A stretch of DNA of 64,000 bases from assembly GCF_004379255.2 (NCBI RefSeq), contig NC_056045.1:12365593-12429592 (forward strand), in the 5' to 3' direction. Positions 26,920-37,774 of the stretch are shown piece after piece. The position numbers and the translations under genes are program-made. This DNA is from Salvia splendens (taxonomy: Eukaryota > Streptophyta > Magnoliopsida > Lamiales > Lamiaceae). The notes beneath the pieces were generated by a model. The model was not told where the DNA came from, did not search any database, and worked only from the letters and a program-made list of their open reading frames with translations. The stretch's first letter is position 1, and each line of letters begins with the position of its first letter.

Positions 26920-27264
26920 TGATTAAGACCAACCTCTGACTGCCGAGGACTGATTAACGATAGAATTGAGATGTGTGATAATTGAAACCTTGCAAAAAAC
27001 TAGCGATGCATAATCATATACGCCTGCGCCGTGTCGTCCTTCTTCGAGGGGAGAGAAGTAAAAAAAACGTAATATTTGCCAATGAGAGAATCATGGAATT
27101 TCCATAACTAACAAGTAAATCTCTACCAAATCTACCCTTAATCGATTTTCACTTAATTAAATTTAAATGGAATCAGCAATTTTTTCAACCATCCGATTAA
27201 CATATTTAAGGGTTGAGATTAAAAAGGAAAAAGGAGGAAATATAGGAAAAGGAAATGAATACAT

Positions 27265-27300
<36 letters not shown>

Positions 27301-27790
27301 CAAACTTTTCAATACAATAAAATAATAGAAAAAAATTGAGAAAAAAATAAATCGTCAATGAGAAAGATTTTATATTCTAAAGCATAGTTTCAAATTTATC
27401 GAATTGTATTGCTTAAGTTTTACAAATATTAAATTAGAGTTTTTAAATATGTCAGGATCAATCCTAACATATTGATACAAAATTTTTCACTTTCCTTTTT
27501 AGTTTGTCCTACTAAAAATGTGACATTTTCATTTTTTGTAAAAATTCTTATATTAATATAAAATTTACATTTTCTTTCTCCAGTTAATACATAAAAACTA
27601 AAGTTCTTTAAATCTCATATCATTCTACAAGTGTGACATCTTTTATAGGATGGATGGAGTATTATTTAATCATGCATTCCCATATAAATTTTGTGACGCC
27701 CCGACTTTTCCTATATCTTTTAAGTTAGTTTTTGGATGACCGTAATTAACTGGGCCTGCCGATTTTTGGTGGGATACTAAGCGAAGGACA

Positions 27791-28252
27791 ATGAACCCCG
27801 CACGCCGTGAGGCGATGACATGGAATGAATTCAAGGAGGAGGTGTACAACAAGTACATTCCCATGAGCTACAGACGGGGAAAGATAGTTGAGTTCCACAC
27901 CCTAAAACAAGGAAGCATGATGGTGACGGAGTACGACCGTGCTATTTGTGATATAACCCGATATGCGCTCGAGTTAGTAGACACAGATGAGAAAATTGCC
28001 GAAAAATTTCGTTCTGGTCTTAGACACGAAATAAGGGTAGCCGTGGCCAACCGTAGAGGAATTACATACTCTGAGATTTTGAGTTTCACTTTAGATGTGG
28101 AAGAGGCACTGCCTAAGGATGAGGCGGTAGCGAATCCTACACCACCAACACCACAACAACAACATAACTCTCGAGACAAGAGAAAATGGGATGGAGATCA
28201 GACTCCATATGAATTATGTGTTTTATGTGTATATTTGTTGTATAACATATAA
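27791..28252 (+). pseudogene. Array copy 14: truncated gypsy Gag ORF, 153 aa
   Basis: This is the first unit after the FAR1 insertion. It has G30, I55 and R82 (early type) plus private E54D, and so differs from its neighbours 13 and 15. Confidence 0.8.
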
Positions 28253-28966
28253 ATTGTGTATTTTGTGTTAGTATTTGTAGTGTGTGCACATGTGTTGTGT
28301 TATTTTATATGTCTGCACATGTGTTGTGTTATTTTATTTGTAGTGTGTTTAATATTGGTAGTATGTATCGCATATGTATACTGAGTGTAGTGTGTACAGT
28401 GGTGGTGTGGTTAGTAAAATAATGTTTCATCAAACAAGTCACAGCCATTGGATCCTTAGATTGGATTGTTGGGTTAAGCTACATTATTCGACTAAGATGC
28501 TATATTATTAGACGAGTTACATTATTAAACTAATATGAAACATTATTTTACTAAAATAGTACTCCCTCCGTTCCATAGTAGTAGAGTCATTTTGCCATTT
28601 TGGTACGTTCCATAGTAGTTGAGTCATTTCCCTTTTTAGTAAAAGTCAACACATTTTCTTCTCACTTACTTTTCCCTCTCTTGTTTTATTCTCTCTACTT
28701 TTTCCTCTCTCCTACTTTATTATCTTTTTATTTAATACATTACACACCTCTTTCTTAATCTCCGTGCCGAAAAGAAATGCCTCCACTACTATGGAACGGA
28801 GTGAGTACATTATTAGCATAGCTACATTATTAGACTAAAATTTTCTACATTATTAGATGACATGTCACATTAATCTAACCATTAGATCACAAGATCCAAT
28901 GAACTACAATTATTTTGATTTTGAACACTATTTAGTTTATGAATCTGAATACATCCTTATATCTTC

Positions 28967-29001
<35 letters not shown>

Positions 29002-29451
29002 ATATATTTCAAACTTTTCAATACAATAAAATAATAGAAAAAAATTGAGAAAAAAATAAATCGTCAATGAGAAAGATTTTATATTCTAAAGCATAGTTTC
29101 AAATTTATCGAATTGTATTGCTTAAGTTTTACAAATCTTAAATTAGAGTTTTTAAATATGTCAGGATCAATCCTAACATATTGATACAAAATTTTTCACT
29201 TTCCTTTTTAGTTTGTCCTACTAAAAATGTGACATTTTCATTTTTGTAAAAATTCTTATATTAATATAAAATTTACATTTTCTTTCTCCACTTAATACAT
29301 AAAAACTAAAGTTCTTTAAATCTCATATCATTCTACAAGTGTGACATCTATTATAGGATGGATGGAGTATTATTTAATCATGCATTCCCATATAAATTTT
29401 GTGACGCCCCGACTTTTCCTATATCTTTTAAGTTAGTTTTTGGATGACCGT

Positions 29452-30231
29452 AATTAACTGGGCCTGCCGATTTTTGGTGGGATACTAAGCGAAGGACAAT
29501 GAACCCCGCACGCCGTGAGGCGATGACATGGAATGAATTCAAGGAGGAGGTGTACAACAAGTACATTCCCATGAGCTACAGACGGGCAAAGATAGTTGAG
29601 TTCCACACCCTAAAACAAGGAAGCATGATGGTGACGGAGTACGACCGTGCTATTTGTGAAATGACCCGATATGCGCTCGAGTTAGTAGACACAGATGAGA
29701 AAATTGTCGAAAAATTTCGTTCTGGTCTTAGACACGAAATAAAGGTAGCCGTGGCCAACCGTAGAGGAATTACATACTCCGAGATTTTGAGTTTCACTTT
29801 AGATGTGGAAGAGGCACTACCTAAGGATGAGGCGGTAGCGAATCCTACACCACCAACACCAACATAACTCTCGAGACAAGAGAAAATGGGATGGAGATCA
29901 GACTCCGTATGATAACAAGAGGCAAGAACCTAACAGAAACCCGCAGTATGGTAGAAGACATCAAGGGGCTAAATATAGGACTCTGCCCTGCGCCAAGTGC
30001 TCTAAGTTTCATTTTGGGGAATGCAAGGGTGGAAGCAGTGGATGTTACAAGTGTAGTGGGAATGGACACTTCGCCAAGGAATGCCCGAGCTATAATAATG
30101 GAAATGGGGCAAGACAGGACAATGAGAGACAACGCCCGCAACTACAAGTAATTGAGGCCAGGCCAAGAGGAGATCCACCCCCACCCCCACACCGACAACA
30201 ACGTCATGACAATAACGAGGAAGCTACTTGA
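29452..30231 (+). pseudogene. Array copy 15 / founder gag, 5'-truncated and frameshifted
   Basis: The first ATG is at 29499. An 8-bp deletion in the CAACACCACAACAACAAC stretch (about 29860) shifts the frame, giving a 122-aa ORF that stops at 29867. In the original frame the gag continues past the point where other units diverge (TATGA|TAACAAGAGG). It reaches two zinc motifs, CAKCSKFHFGEC (C-x2-C-x3-H-x3-C) and CYKCSGNGHFAKEC (C-x2-C-x4-H-x4-C), and a proline-rich end before TGA at 30229. Residue 70 is V instead of A. Confidence 0.85.
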
Positions 30232-30319
30232 GAATGGGAAGATAAGATGGAGAACACTATAAACCGTTTTTTTTATTTATGCAAATTTCTGGATGAAATT
30301 TTTGTTAAGATGGGTAGAT

Positions 30320-32809
30320 TGTGACGCCCCGACTTTTCCTATTTCTTTTAAGTTAGTTTTTGGATGATCGTCAAACTTTTAGTCGAATATCGTTTCATTT
30401 TATTTTGAGAGTTTATGGAATTTTTTTAGAAGTCCAAAATATTAATTATTCATTCTAGTCAAGCAGTCAAATTTTGGTCAAATATATTTCTCCCAAATCC
30501 CATTATCAAACGATTTCCCCATATCTCCACTCCCTAAAATCTCTCCAACAAACCAAATCTCCACATAATTTATTATATATCTCTTCCCACAATCTTAGCT
30601 AATTTTCAACGCCATTGCATTGTAGTTTTCTTCTCTTCCGTGAAGGGTGAAGGAGAAATCGAGAGAGCACGATTTTGTTAATACCTCCTCTTCTGCAAGT
30701 TTTGCCTCTTCTAGAAGGTATATACACAGTCCCTGGTAGTATCTGCATTCAATTCCTCATAGTAGTTCACGAAATCGAACTTAGACTTGTTGAATTTCTG
30801 GAAATTTTGAATGATAAAGTTGCAAACTTTAATATCATTAGAGCTTGTTCTCTTGTTTTCTCTTCCAATCTTAGTTCTGCAAATTTTGTCGGCCCATTAA
30901 TAACTGAAATCAAATAATTGGAAATAGTAAAAGATTTAGATTTGGGAAAAAGGGGAGAGGGACTTACCGTTGGGAGTAGCGGCGCTGCGACATTGACCGA
31001 AGAGATATCCGATTGTGGTTCCTTGTTGTTGCGAGGGAGTGAAGAAGGAGATAGGAGAGTTGGGATCGTTTCTGTCTTGGTGAATCGTAGAAGATGACAG
31101 AGAGAAAGGGAGAGTGAGATTGAAGGAGAGGAAGAAGATGGGAACTCTGTTTCTAATATTTTGGTGAATTTTAGAGAGTGAGGAAGTTGCTGTTTTGAGA
31201 TAAAATTTGAGAGAGAGACGTGTAGGTGGTGGAGTAATTTAATAAATAGGGAGCATTGTTTTGTTCTTTGAGAACTAGAGAGAGTAGAATTGATTCCTAG
31301 AGCTAGAGGGTAGAGACGTGTGATGTGGGAGTATTTTATGTTACAGGCTCTTTTTCCCTCTTTAATTTTTGTTTAATTATGACATTCTTATCTTGAACTA
31401 ATTTTGAGAAAAAGGAATTTGTGGCTGGGTGTATATGTTTTTAAATTCGTTTATTTAGTTATTTGCCTTGTTGGGCAATGTTAATATTTTTGTTCGGCCA
31501 TTATTTTGCTATGAGCTAGTTGGAATTTATTTGAGGAAAGAGATTAATAATGGAACCAATTTAGATTCAGCATGTAAGACTTTAAGGTTAGGAATACATA
31601 TATGTATGTGTGTTCTAGTTTTGGGAGTATATATCTTTTCATTTAGTTTATTTACTTTTGTTGGTATACTAAATAAATTCTTTAGTGGACTACTTTAGTT
31701 AATTGTACGCTTGAGCCGTAGGCGGGAATTATTTTGGGCAGATTACGTGGCGAAGAATTAAATCAGAAAAATATGTGGACTTTATGCATATATTTCTTTG
31801 TGACGGGCGAAGGATAATTTGAGCATACACGTAGGATGCATGCATTGTTTTAACTAAGTAATTTATTTAGCAAAGTCTAATTTTGCATATCATGCGGTTT
31901 CAAAAAGGATGAACTTGTGCACGTTGTTACGGTTGGGAACAGAAAGTGGTTTGAGGAGTTAAGCGTTTGAGGTGGGCTTTCTATCGTACATTATTGTGTA
32001 GGCTTACTTTTAAATTTACGCAATATTTTTCAAGTATGAGTTATGTGCTTAAATTCCAAATATGTTGTGTCATGTCGTATTTTGTTTTTGAGGATGTGCC
32101 TATCTAATCGCCTAAAGGAGAGTGAGTCCCTACTAGAAGTTATGAGTTTAATCGAATTCGGGTTTGTCTAGGGACTGAGTCCCTATTCAAGCTAGAGTAC
32201 ACAGAGGGGATCGTGCGCTATCTTTCGAGTTGGTCGATCTAGTGATCGAGAATGTGGCCACGTTCTCGTTTCACATATGAGGTTCAGATATGGTACGAGG
32301 AGAGAGAAAAATGGGCTGTAGCCATACTTTTGAGCAAGGAAATGTTTTGGTGACTTGGTCTTTTATAAAACCCCGAGTTCACTTTTAAATGCTGACACAA
32401 TATTTTATGAAAATTATTTTGGAATGTGTCCACTGAGTGCATCAAGTACTCAGCCCTGCATTTCTTTTTAAAAATGTGCAGGTAGAGCGTGACGGGTGCG
32501 GTGGGTGTTGAGCAAGACCATTGAAGAAATTTGAGTGTCTAGAATGTGTCATGTCTTCACATGTGTCTTATTCCTTCTCTCAAATGCTTCCCCTGAGTAG
32601 TTGTCCTTCTTTTGAGTTCTTGTAACGTTGAGATAATATTCATTTTTGAGTTGTTGATTGTTGAGATACTCTGATTTTATTCGAGCTATTCCCATTTGTT
32701 TCAAGCTATGGTCGATTTGTGTTGTTTTTCCTTTTCTCCCCCGCTTCTTTAATCCTCCCCTAGTCGCGATCAACCGTGTTTTCTATCATTAGGAAATGCG
32801 GGCGTGACA
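30320..32809 (+). mobile_element. 3' LTR of founder element G (2490 bp)
   Basis: The LTR is TG...CA bounded and preceded by AAGATGGGTAGAT, the same tract that precedes the 3' LTR of element D. It is related to the LTR of D along its whole length but clearly diverged. It holds the shared palindrome (32247-32268) and hairpins (32433-32453, 32455-32482). ORFs in this stretch are short and unsupported. Confidence 0.88.
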
Positions 32810-32847
32810 AATTTTTGAGAATTTTTGAGAATTTTATAATGTCAATC

Positions 32848-33045
32848 ATTCCGTCCCAATGAAAATGACCCCTTCCTTAGTCGGCACGTGATTTTATGCA
32901 GTTTTATTTTGTGTGTGAGGTGGATAGAATAAAGTAAGAGAGATAGAATAAAGTAGAGATAAAGGATTTCTATTTTTAGTAATAGGTCACTTTGGATGAG
33001 AAAAACTGAAAAAAAGTCATCTTCGGTGGGATGCAGGAGTATAAT
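32848..33045. mobile_element. Degenerate Stowaway-like MITE
   Basis: The left end CATTCCGTCCCAATGAAAATGAC and the right-hand GTCATCTTCGGTGGGATGCAGGAGTA are imperfect inverted repeats with the CCGTCCCA core of plant Stowaway elements. No ORF is present. It abuts the next MITE. Confidence 0.6.
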
Positions 33046-33050
33046 TTATA

Positions 33051-33304
33051 CTCCCTCCACCCACAAAAATTAGGACACATTGTGAATGACACGAGTTTTA
33101 ATGTGGAATTGGTAAAGTAAGAGAGTAGAGAAAAAAGTAAGAGATAAATAGTGTTAGTGGAATGTGAGGTCCATATTATTAGTAAGAGAGAAGGGAAAAA
33201 AGTAGGAGAGAAGTTGTTGAAAACTTTCTTTTTCTTAATGTGCTTTATTTTTCGTGGACAACCAAAAATGATAAATATGCTCTATTTTTCGTGGACGGAG
33301 GGAG
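33051..33304. mobile_element. Stowaway-type MITE, 254 bp
   Basis: CTCCCTCCACCCACAAAAAT at the left and ATTTTTCGTGGACGGAGGGAG at the right are inverted repeats flanked by TA. The overlapping 61-aa ORF is incidental. Confidence 0.8.
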
Positions 33305-33319
33305 TATCTTTTTGTGGAG

Positions 33320-33566
33320 TATTCCGTTCCAACTAAGTTGTATCACTTCTTTTGGGCAGAGATATTAAGAAAAATTGTGTTGGATGTGTTAAATGATAAT
33401 AGTATAAAATAAGAGAGATGAAAGAGTACGAGAGATAAGAGAGTAAAGTAGGTGAAGTAAAGTATGAATGATTAGATATTTTGTTTTTAGTCAAAAAAAA
33501 ATGACTCAATTTTATTGGGACGTCCAAAAATGAATATAACTCAACTTAATTAGGACGGATGTAGTA
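33320..33566. mobile_element. Degenerate Stowaway-like MITE
   Basis: GTATTCCGTTCCAACTAAG on the left pairs imperfectly with CTTAATTAGGACGGATGTAGTA on the right. It is the third MITE of a head-to-tail cluster. Confidence 0.65.
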
Positions 33567-34752
33567 TTATTAAAGGATCATTGTCATTACTAGTTCAGAA
33601 TTGATGAATGTACATTTAGAATTCTAGATGCAAAGAATTGGTTGCCTAATACAATACACTTCTCCAAATCACAATAACTCTACAAAGGAGAAAAAAGCCC
33701 ACTCATCCAGGCTGGTTGCCTTTTACTTTTATTCACAATTTTTTTTACAACATCATTTATCACCTAATGGCTCAAACACAATCCTTTTTCTTGTCACACA
33801 ACAAACCCTCCCAAGATGTGCTAGTGCTTTAAACTTGGTGATAGGGACCGAGAATTAAGGCTTAGCAAAGGGTAAATAACATAGGCTCATTTAGTGACTC
33901 AAAATCTTCAACAAAAAATAAAGCTTCAAAGCTCAAAATTGGCTCACTAGGGGTTTATGAAGGGATAGGCATGTGATGGTATAAATATGAGGCTTAATGT
34001 CCTATTGCCTAAATCATTTTCATGCATCAACAATAACATGTTCACAATTCATCAAGCTTAAGTCTAGAAGATCAACCTAAGGCCTTTTTTTTAATTTTTT
34101 CAAAACCGGAATTGTCATTTCTCCTTAGCTCAAGAAATCAGACTCCTAAGGACACTACATTCGCTTGATCGAAATATGGAAGTTATAGCTCTCAAGCGGT
34201 TAATAAGTGAAAGAAAGGTTCCACGGCCCATATTTTAAGAGAAACTAAGTCCACACCAACAAATTCTAAAGGAACGGTGTGCTAGTGACATTCGAAGGAA
34301 GACAATTAAGCATGCTTATACACAAATATAAGAAGAATTTAAGCCAAAATCAACACCAATCAAGCAAGCATGCGAACACCCCCCAAACTTAATCATGCAT
34401 TGTCCTCAATGTGCATACTCTTGAAACGCAAAGGACAAAATTAGTAAAGAAATGGGTAAGAAGACTCCCTCAAATCATGTTAAGTCGGGGTGGGTGGGTC
34501 GGGTATTTCTTTCCTTTGGCACGGCTCTTCATATGTAGCCCATCCTTATTCATACAAAACAAAACTAGACAATAAACTATTTACAATACCTGGTTCAAGA
34601 TCAAAAACGAGGGAAAGAACCGAGTTAGGAAAACCCCCGTGATCAAAATAAAAACATAAACAAGTAAAAACTCAAACCACATATGATGGGTTGCCTCCCA
34701 TCTAGCGCCTTTCCTTCATGTCTTTGGCTAGACCTTCCTTTGGTGCTTTGAC
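33567..34752 (-). other. Non-coding 3' internal region of element B
   Basis: There is no plausible long ORF. The stretch has the look of the region between pol and 3' LTR in Athila-like elements: CACCCCCCAAACTTAATCATGC at about 34377, and GGGTTGCCTCCC at about 34690. A short polypyrimidine run lies at 34086-34105. I see no LTR boundary. Confidence 0.45.
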
Positions 34753-35568
34753 TCACCCATATCCATCACCATCGCAACTCTTCCATTCACTAAGATGACC
34801 ATTCAGGTTTTCCTTCCCATTGCTTCCACTCACGCCATGAGAGGCATTCAATTTGAATCTATTCTGATTTCCTTTGTTCTTTTTCAACCATGCCACAAGC
34901 CCTTTTTCTTCCATAGGCTTGAGATGAGCGAAGATGAGAATTGGGAGCGGCTCATCCTCTCCAACAAACACAAACTTGAAGTACATGGGCTTTTTTGTGG
35001 CCCCTGCACCCTTGAGATTTATCTCCTCTCCATTGACTCTAAAAGTTACAGTGTTGTCTCTAGCATGGAGAGTCACGTCACCTATGGCCAAGAATGGTCG
35101 CCCAAACAAAATAAGCATGTTTTTATCCTCTTCCATGTCCAAAATCATAAAGTCCACAAGCAGAATGAACTTATCAACCTTAACGAGGACATCTTCCACG
35201 ATTCCTCTAAGCTTGATAATGGACTGGTCAGCTAACTGGAGGTGGACGTTGGCCAACTTAATTCTTTTCAAAAGACCAATTTCATCTGCAGTCTTTTGAG
35301 CCATCAGTGAAATGCCAGATCCTTGATCAAGTAAGCAGCTCAAAAACTGCCTATTTTCTACTTCGCATGAAATATGGCAACTCCCAGGATCTTCCATTTT
35401 CAGAGGTATTCGCCCAGTCAAGAAATGTGAGCATTGTGCACTCACTTGCACCATCCCTTCCTTAGGCAATTTTCCCTTCATTGAGATCAACTCTTTACAA
35501 AAAGTGAAGAATTTTGGAAAGTTAGCCATCAAGTTCATCAGGGATACCTCAACATTCACCTTTTTCAA
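34753..35568 (-). pseudogene. Retropepsin-like protease fragment of element B, 271 aa
   Basis: Aspartic protease signature LLDQGSGISLMA has its catalytic Asp at residue 81 (the common Athila form is DLGASIN). The second motif ILFGRPFLAIG is at 153-163. The frame is open for about 20 codons upstream of the Met (QSVERLKEILKK), so the start is arbitrary. After the protease the protein ends in a lysine/asparagine-rich tail rather than reverse transcriptase, so pol was lost. In an intact element the protease would release Gag and Pol proteins in the virus-like particle. Confidence 0.75.
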
Positions 35569-35726
35569 AATTTCTTTCAGCCGCTCAACACTTTGAGGCT
35601 TCTTCTTTCCAGCAAGGGGGGAAAGGTGGGGGTGGGAGGTAGTTGGGAAAATTGTAGGGGCTCTTTGGGTCTCTTGCGGGGACTTAACTTTTCTTTGTTC
35701 TCAGCCGAATTGTTGAAGCTTCCTTT

Positions 35727-36125
35727 CTAGGAATCCCAATAGCCAGATGCAATCTCTTTTCCCGCTTTTGTCGATTCATATGCAATCGCAGTAGCCTGCT
35801 TACTCACCTCGTCCGCCCCTACGTGCGAAGTTTGTGAACCTAACACATTGTCCACCCCTGTGTGCAACGTATTTGGACTAACTGGGGTTGTCCCTAACTC
35901 TCTTCCACTCCTCAATATCACGACATTGCAATGCTCAACGTTTCCCTTTGGATTTGGAATTGTGTCCCTCAGTAGGCCTCTAGGTGGCCTTGTGTTTGAA
36001 GCCGATGCAATTTGCCCAGTTTGGGTCTGGATGCTCTTCATGGTGGCATCCACTTGCTGAAACTTCTCTATTACATCCTTCTTGAATTGATCATTTTTTT
36101 CTCGGTATTGATCATTTTCCTTCAT
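35727..36125 (-). pseudogene. Gag C-terminal linker of element B
   Basis: The segment QTGQIASASNTRPPRG, then NPKGNVEHCNVVILRSGREL, is the conserved Athila gag-protease linker. A coiled, charged stretch (NDQYREKNDQFKKDVIEKF) precedes it. The frame continues upstream into the knuckle region. A frame break separates it from the protease ORF between 35569 and 35726. Confidence 0.7.
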
Positions 36126-36149
36126 GCTATCAGATATGAAGGCAAATAT

Positions 36150-36560
36150 GGCAACTAATGGATCGGGCTTCCTTGTTTCAAATCCGGGAAGTGCATTTGG
36201 CCTCCAATTTCCACTTGGCCCTTGATTCCCTTGGTGAAACTGATTTCCTTGAAAATATGATCAATTCGTGCCTTGATGAAATCCTTGACAGTTTCCAACA
36301 TAGTTCACTTTCTCAGTTTCTTGTACAAGCTGACACTTATCAGTGTGGTGATCCCCTTGGCAAACTCCATATTTCACAATGGTAACAGTGGAGGGAACGC
36401 CAAACTGCATGGTTGTAAAGGCCTTAGACAAGAACCCCTTGGGCGTGGATGCTCGCGATTTGGCCTTTCACCAATGTCAACTCTTCATCACGCAAGCTAT
36501 CACCAAATGCCTCTGCCTTCTTACTAGCTCTCCCTGAGCTATGCCAAGTCTTATGTGCTG
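36150..36560 (-). pseudogene. Gag knuckle and linker region of element B, interrupted
   Basis: Minus-strand translation gives ASKKAEAFGDSLRDEE, VCQGDHHTDKCQ (a zinc-knuckle-like segment), YVGNCQGFHQGTN, a TGA, then GNQGPSGNWRPN. It adjoins the left TSD of element A (CCGCT, 36561-36565), where the gag core from 59475 would join. Confidence 0.65.
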
Positions 36561-36565
36561 CCGCT

Positions 36566-37469
36566 TGATGCACTTTTTATTAGCACTATAAATACCTGCA
36601 AGTATACAAAGTAGGAATAATATAGCTAAAGGTTAGTACCGGATATCGATCACGGGGAAAACAAACACAGACTGTCTATCCTCTACTAAAACTCAATTAT
36701 TATTTAGAAAACCGAAAGTTTTGGAGATTATTTTGAAAACAAAGAACTATTGAAAGCAAAGAAACAACTAATTGCAAATAAACACGTAGATAAAAGTATA
36801 GAGATAAGGGAATTCCAGGGATGTGCGAGTTATGGTTATACAAATTCCAACTACAAACCTTAGCACAGTTCTTACTTTGATAGAACGAGTCACCTAGATT
36901 ATGCTCATGCGATGCAAACGTTGATTACAAACATCAGGGTTGTCAATCCTAAATACGTAACTCCTAAAAGCTCCTAAGACCCTTGAAAAGACCTCACTCT
37001 CAATTAACAGTGTCGTTTTAAAGGAAGCTAATTGTAGTGTCTATTAAGTGGATCTAACTTAAGGAAGAAACAAAGTAAGAACAAACGGATGTTAAATATA
37101 AATAGGAATTGTATAAACCAAAAAAAGTTACAAACACACCCATAGAATCTTATGAAATCAGTTACACATGATAGAATAAGCTAAAAACATAGATTGAAGG
37201 AAAGACAACGAAAACATAAGAACAAGCAATAAAACCCAAAGGTTGAATCCTTGTAGCCTTGATGATCTTGAATCCTTCTTCAACTCCTTGCACAATGAAG
37301 CACTCTAACTTTTAAGCTCTGGAAATATTTGGCAAAGAGAAGATCTATTTTTGATGAAGCTTTTGGGGAGTATTTATAGGGGGAAAATCACCCCTCATCA
37401 TATAAGGAAAAAGGATTGCAAAATATGGTAAATCTTAGAGAGAAAGTAGGGCAAATTCTGCTTGCATCA
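36566..37469 (-). mobile_element. 3' LTR of element A, full length (904 bp)
   Basis: The TGATGC...GCATCA ends form a short inverted repeat. The first ~330 bp match the LTR at 59041. Its inner (right) border touches protease codons with no polypurine tract visible, so the pol region and tract were deleted. The GAGTATTTATAGGGGG stretch at about 37368 is a possible minus-strand promoter area (reverse complement CCCCCTATAAATACTC has a TATA-box form). Confidence 0.8.
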
Positions 37470-37472
37470 ATA

Positions 37473-37774
37473 TCAAGACATCTCGAGAGGTCCGATGTTG
37501 AGCTTTTCATAGTACTTTAGTGGCATGATATTGATGCTAGCCCCCAAATCACAAAGGGCCTTGTCCACTTTTCCTTTTCCAATTGAGCACCTAATGATGA
37601 ATTGATCGGGATCCCTTTGCTTCACGGCCCTCTCCCGTTGAATGATCTCGCTACAATGATGCGGCAACTTAAGTTCGGCTTTAGTAGGTTTCTTCTTTCT
37701 CATCACGGCCTCCCTTAGTAGCTTTGCGTACCTAGGTATCTCCTGCAACGATTCAACGAGAGGGATGTTAGTAT
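37473..37774 (-). pseudogene. Protease N-terminal part of element A
   Basis: The minus-strand product contains IPRYAKLLREAVMRKKKP, IIRCSIGKGKVDKALCDLGA and SINIMPLKYYEKL: the Athila protease with catalytic D67 in DLGAS. It is cut by the 3' LTR soon after. Upstream it is interrupted by copia element C (TSD AGTAT, 37770-37774); the preceding gag codons resume at 53815. Confidence 0.78.

Larger units (their letters stand above)
22557..27268. mobile_element. 4.7-kb element with FAR1-type exons, inserted in array TA tract
   Basis: The left end AGGGGAGCATTATTCTCCTTTTC and the reverse complement of the right end AGGGATGTATTCATTTCCTTTTC are imperfect inverted repeats, each against (TA)n; array sequence continues on either side. 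Inside are a plus-strand two-exon gene candidate, a minus-strand FAR1-like gene remnant with a duplicated exon, a three-copy 56-bp repeat and more than 30 GCATTAT motifs. FAR1/FHY3 proteins are domesticated Mutator-like transposases, so a MULE or a Pack-MULE-like carrier is the best guess. I do not see a transposase catalytic core. Confidence 0.7.
412..29913 (+). repeat. Macrosatellite: 15 copies of a ~1.7-kb unit carrying a gag fragment
   Basis: The distance between successive gag starts is 1688-1721 bp, with most length variation in the (TA)n tract. Copies are nearly identical by eye. Taking the unit from the junction after CCATATGA, each contains non-element DNA (TTATGTGTTTTATG...), a Stowaway MITE, a MITE-like end, (TA)n, a second MITE-like remnant ending in GGATGGATGGAGTA, about 50 bp of gypsy LTR start (TGTGACGCCCC), and gag codons fused directly to it. 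The first unit is truncated at the left by a TA-tract MITE. One unit is split by the FAR1 element at 22557-27268. The last unit passes into the parental retroelement instead of the junction. The array may continue left of the window. Confidence 0.93.
29400..32809 (+). mobile_element. Founder gypsy element of the array, internally deleted (element G)
   Basis: The element begins TGTGACGCCCC at 29400 and ends ...GCGGGCGTGACA at 32809. AATTT flanks both sides (29395-29399 and 32810-32814), a 5-bp target-site duplication. The 5' LTR is reduced to about 52 bp and fused to the middle of gag (junction near 29451), so most of the LTR, the primer site and the gag start are gone. Gag then runs through its zinc knuckles to a TGA, followed by a complete 3' LTR. 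There is no pol. The same fusion and left flank occur in all array units, so this is the locus that was amplified. Confidence 0.88.

Noticed and set aside
412..29913. CRISPR-like or rDNA-like repeat array
   Set aside because: The unit is 1.7 kb with TE content, there are no spacers of the CRISPR kind, no rRNA sequence, and the context is plant DNA.
29891..30190. ORFs of 86-98 aa on both strands after array copy 15
   Set aside because: They are out of frame with the gag continuation, which has zinc motifs in the original frame.
31468..31698. Hydrophobic 76-aa ORF in the LTR of G
   Set aside because: T-rich LTR sequence gives Phe/Leu/Val-rich products by chance; it is not conserved in the LTR of D.
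34795..35299. Plus-strand ORFs of 146 and 121 aa opposite the B protease
   Set aside because: They are shadows of the minus-strand protease, which has clear motifs.
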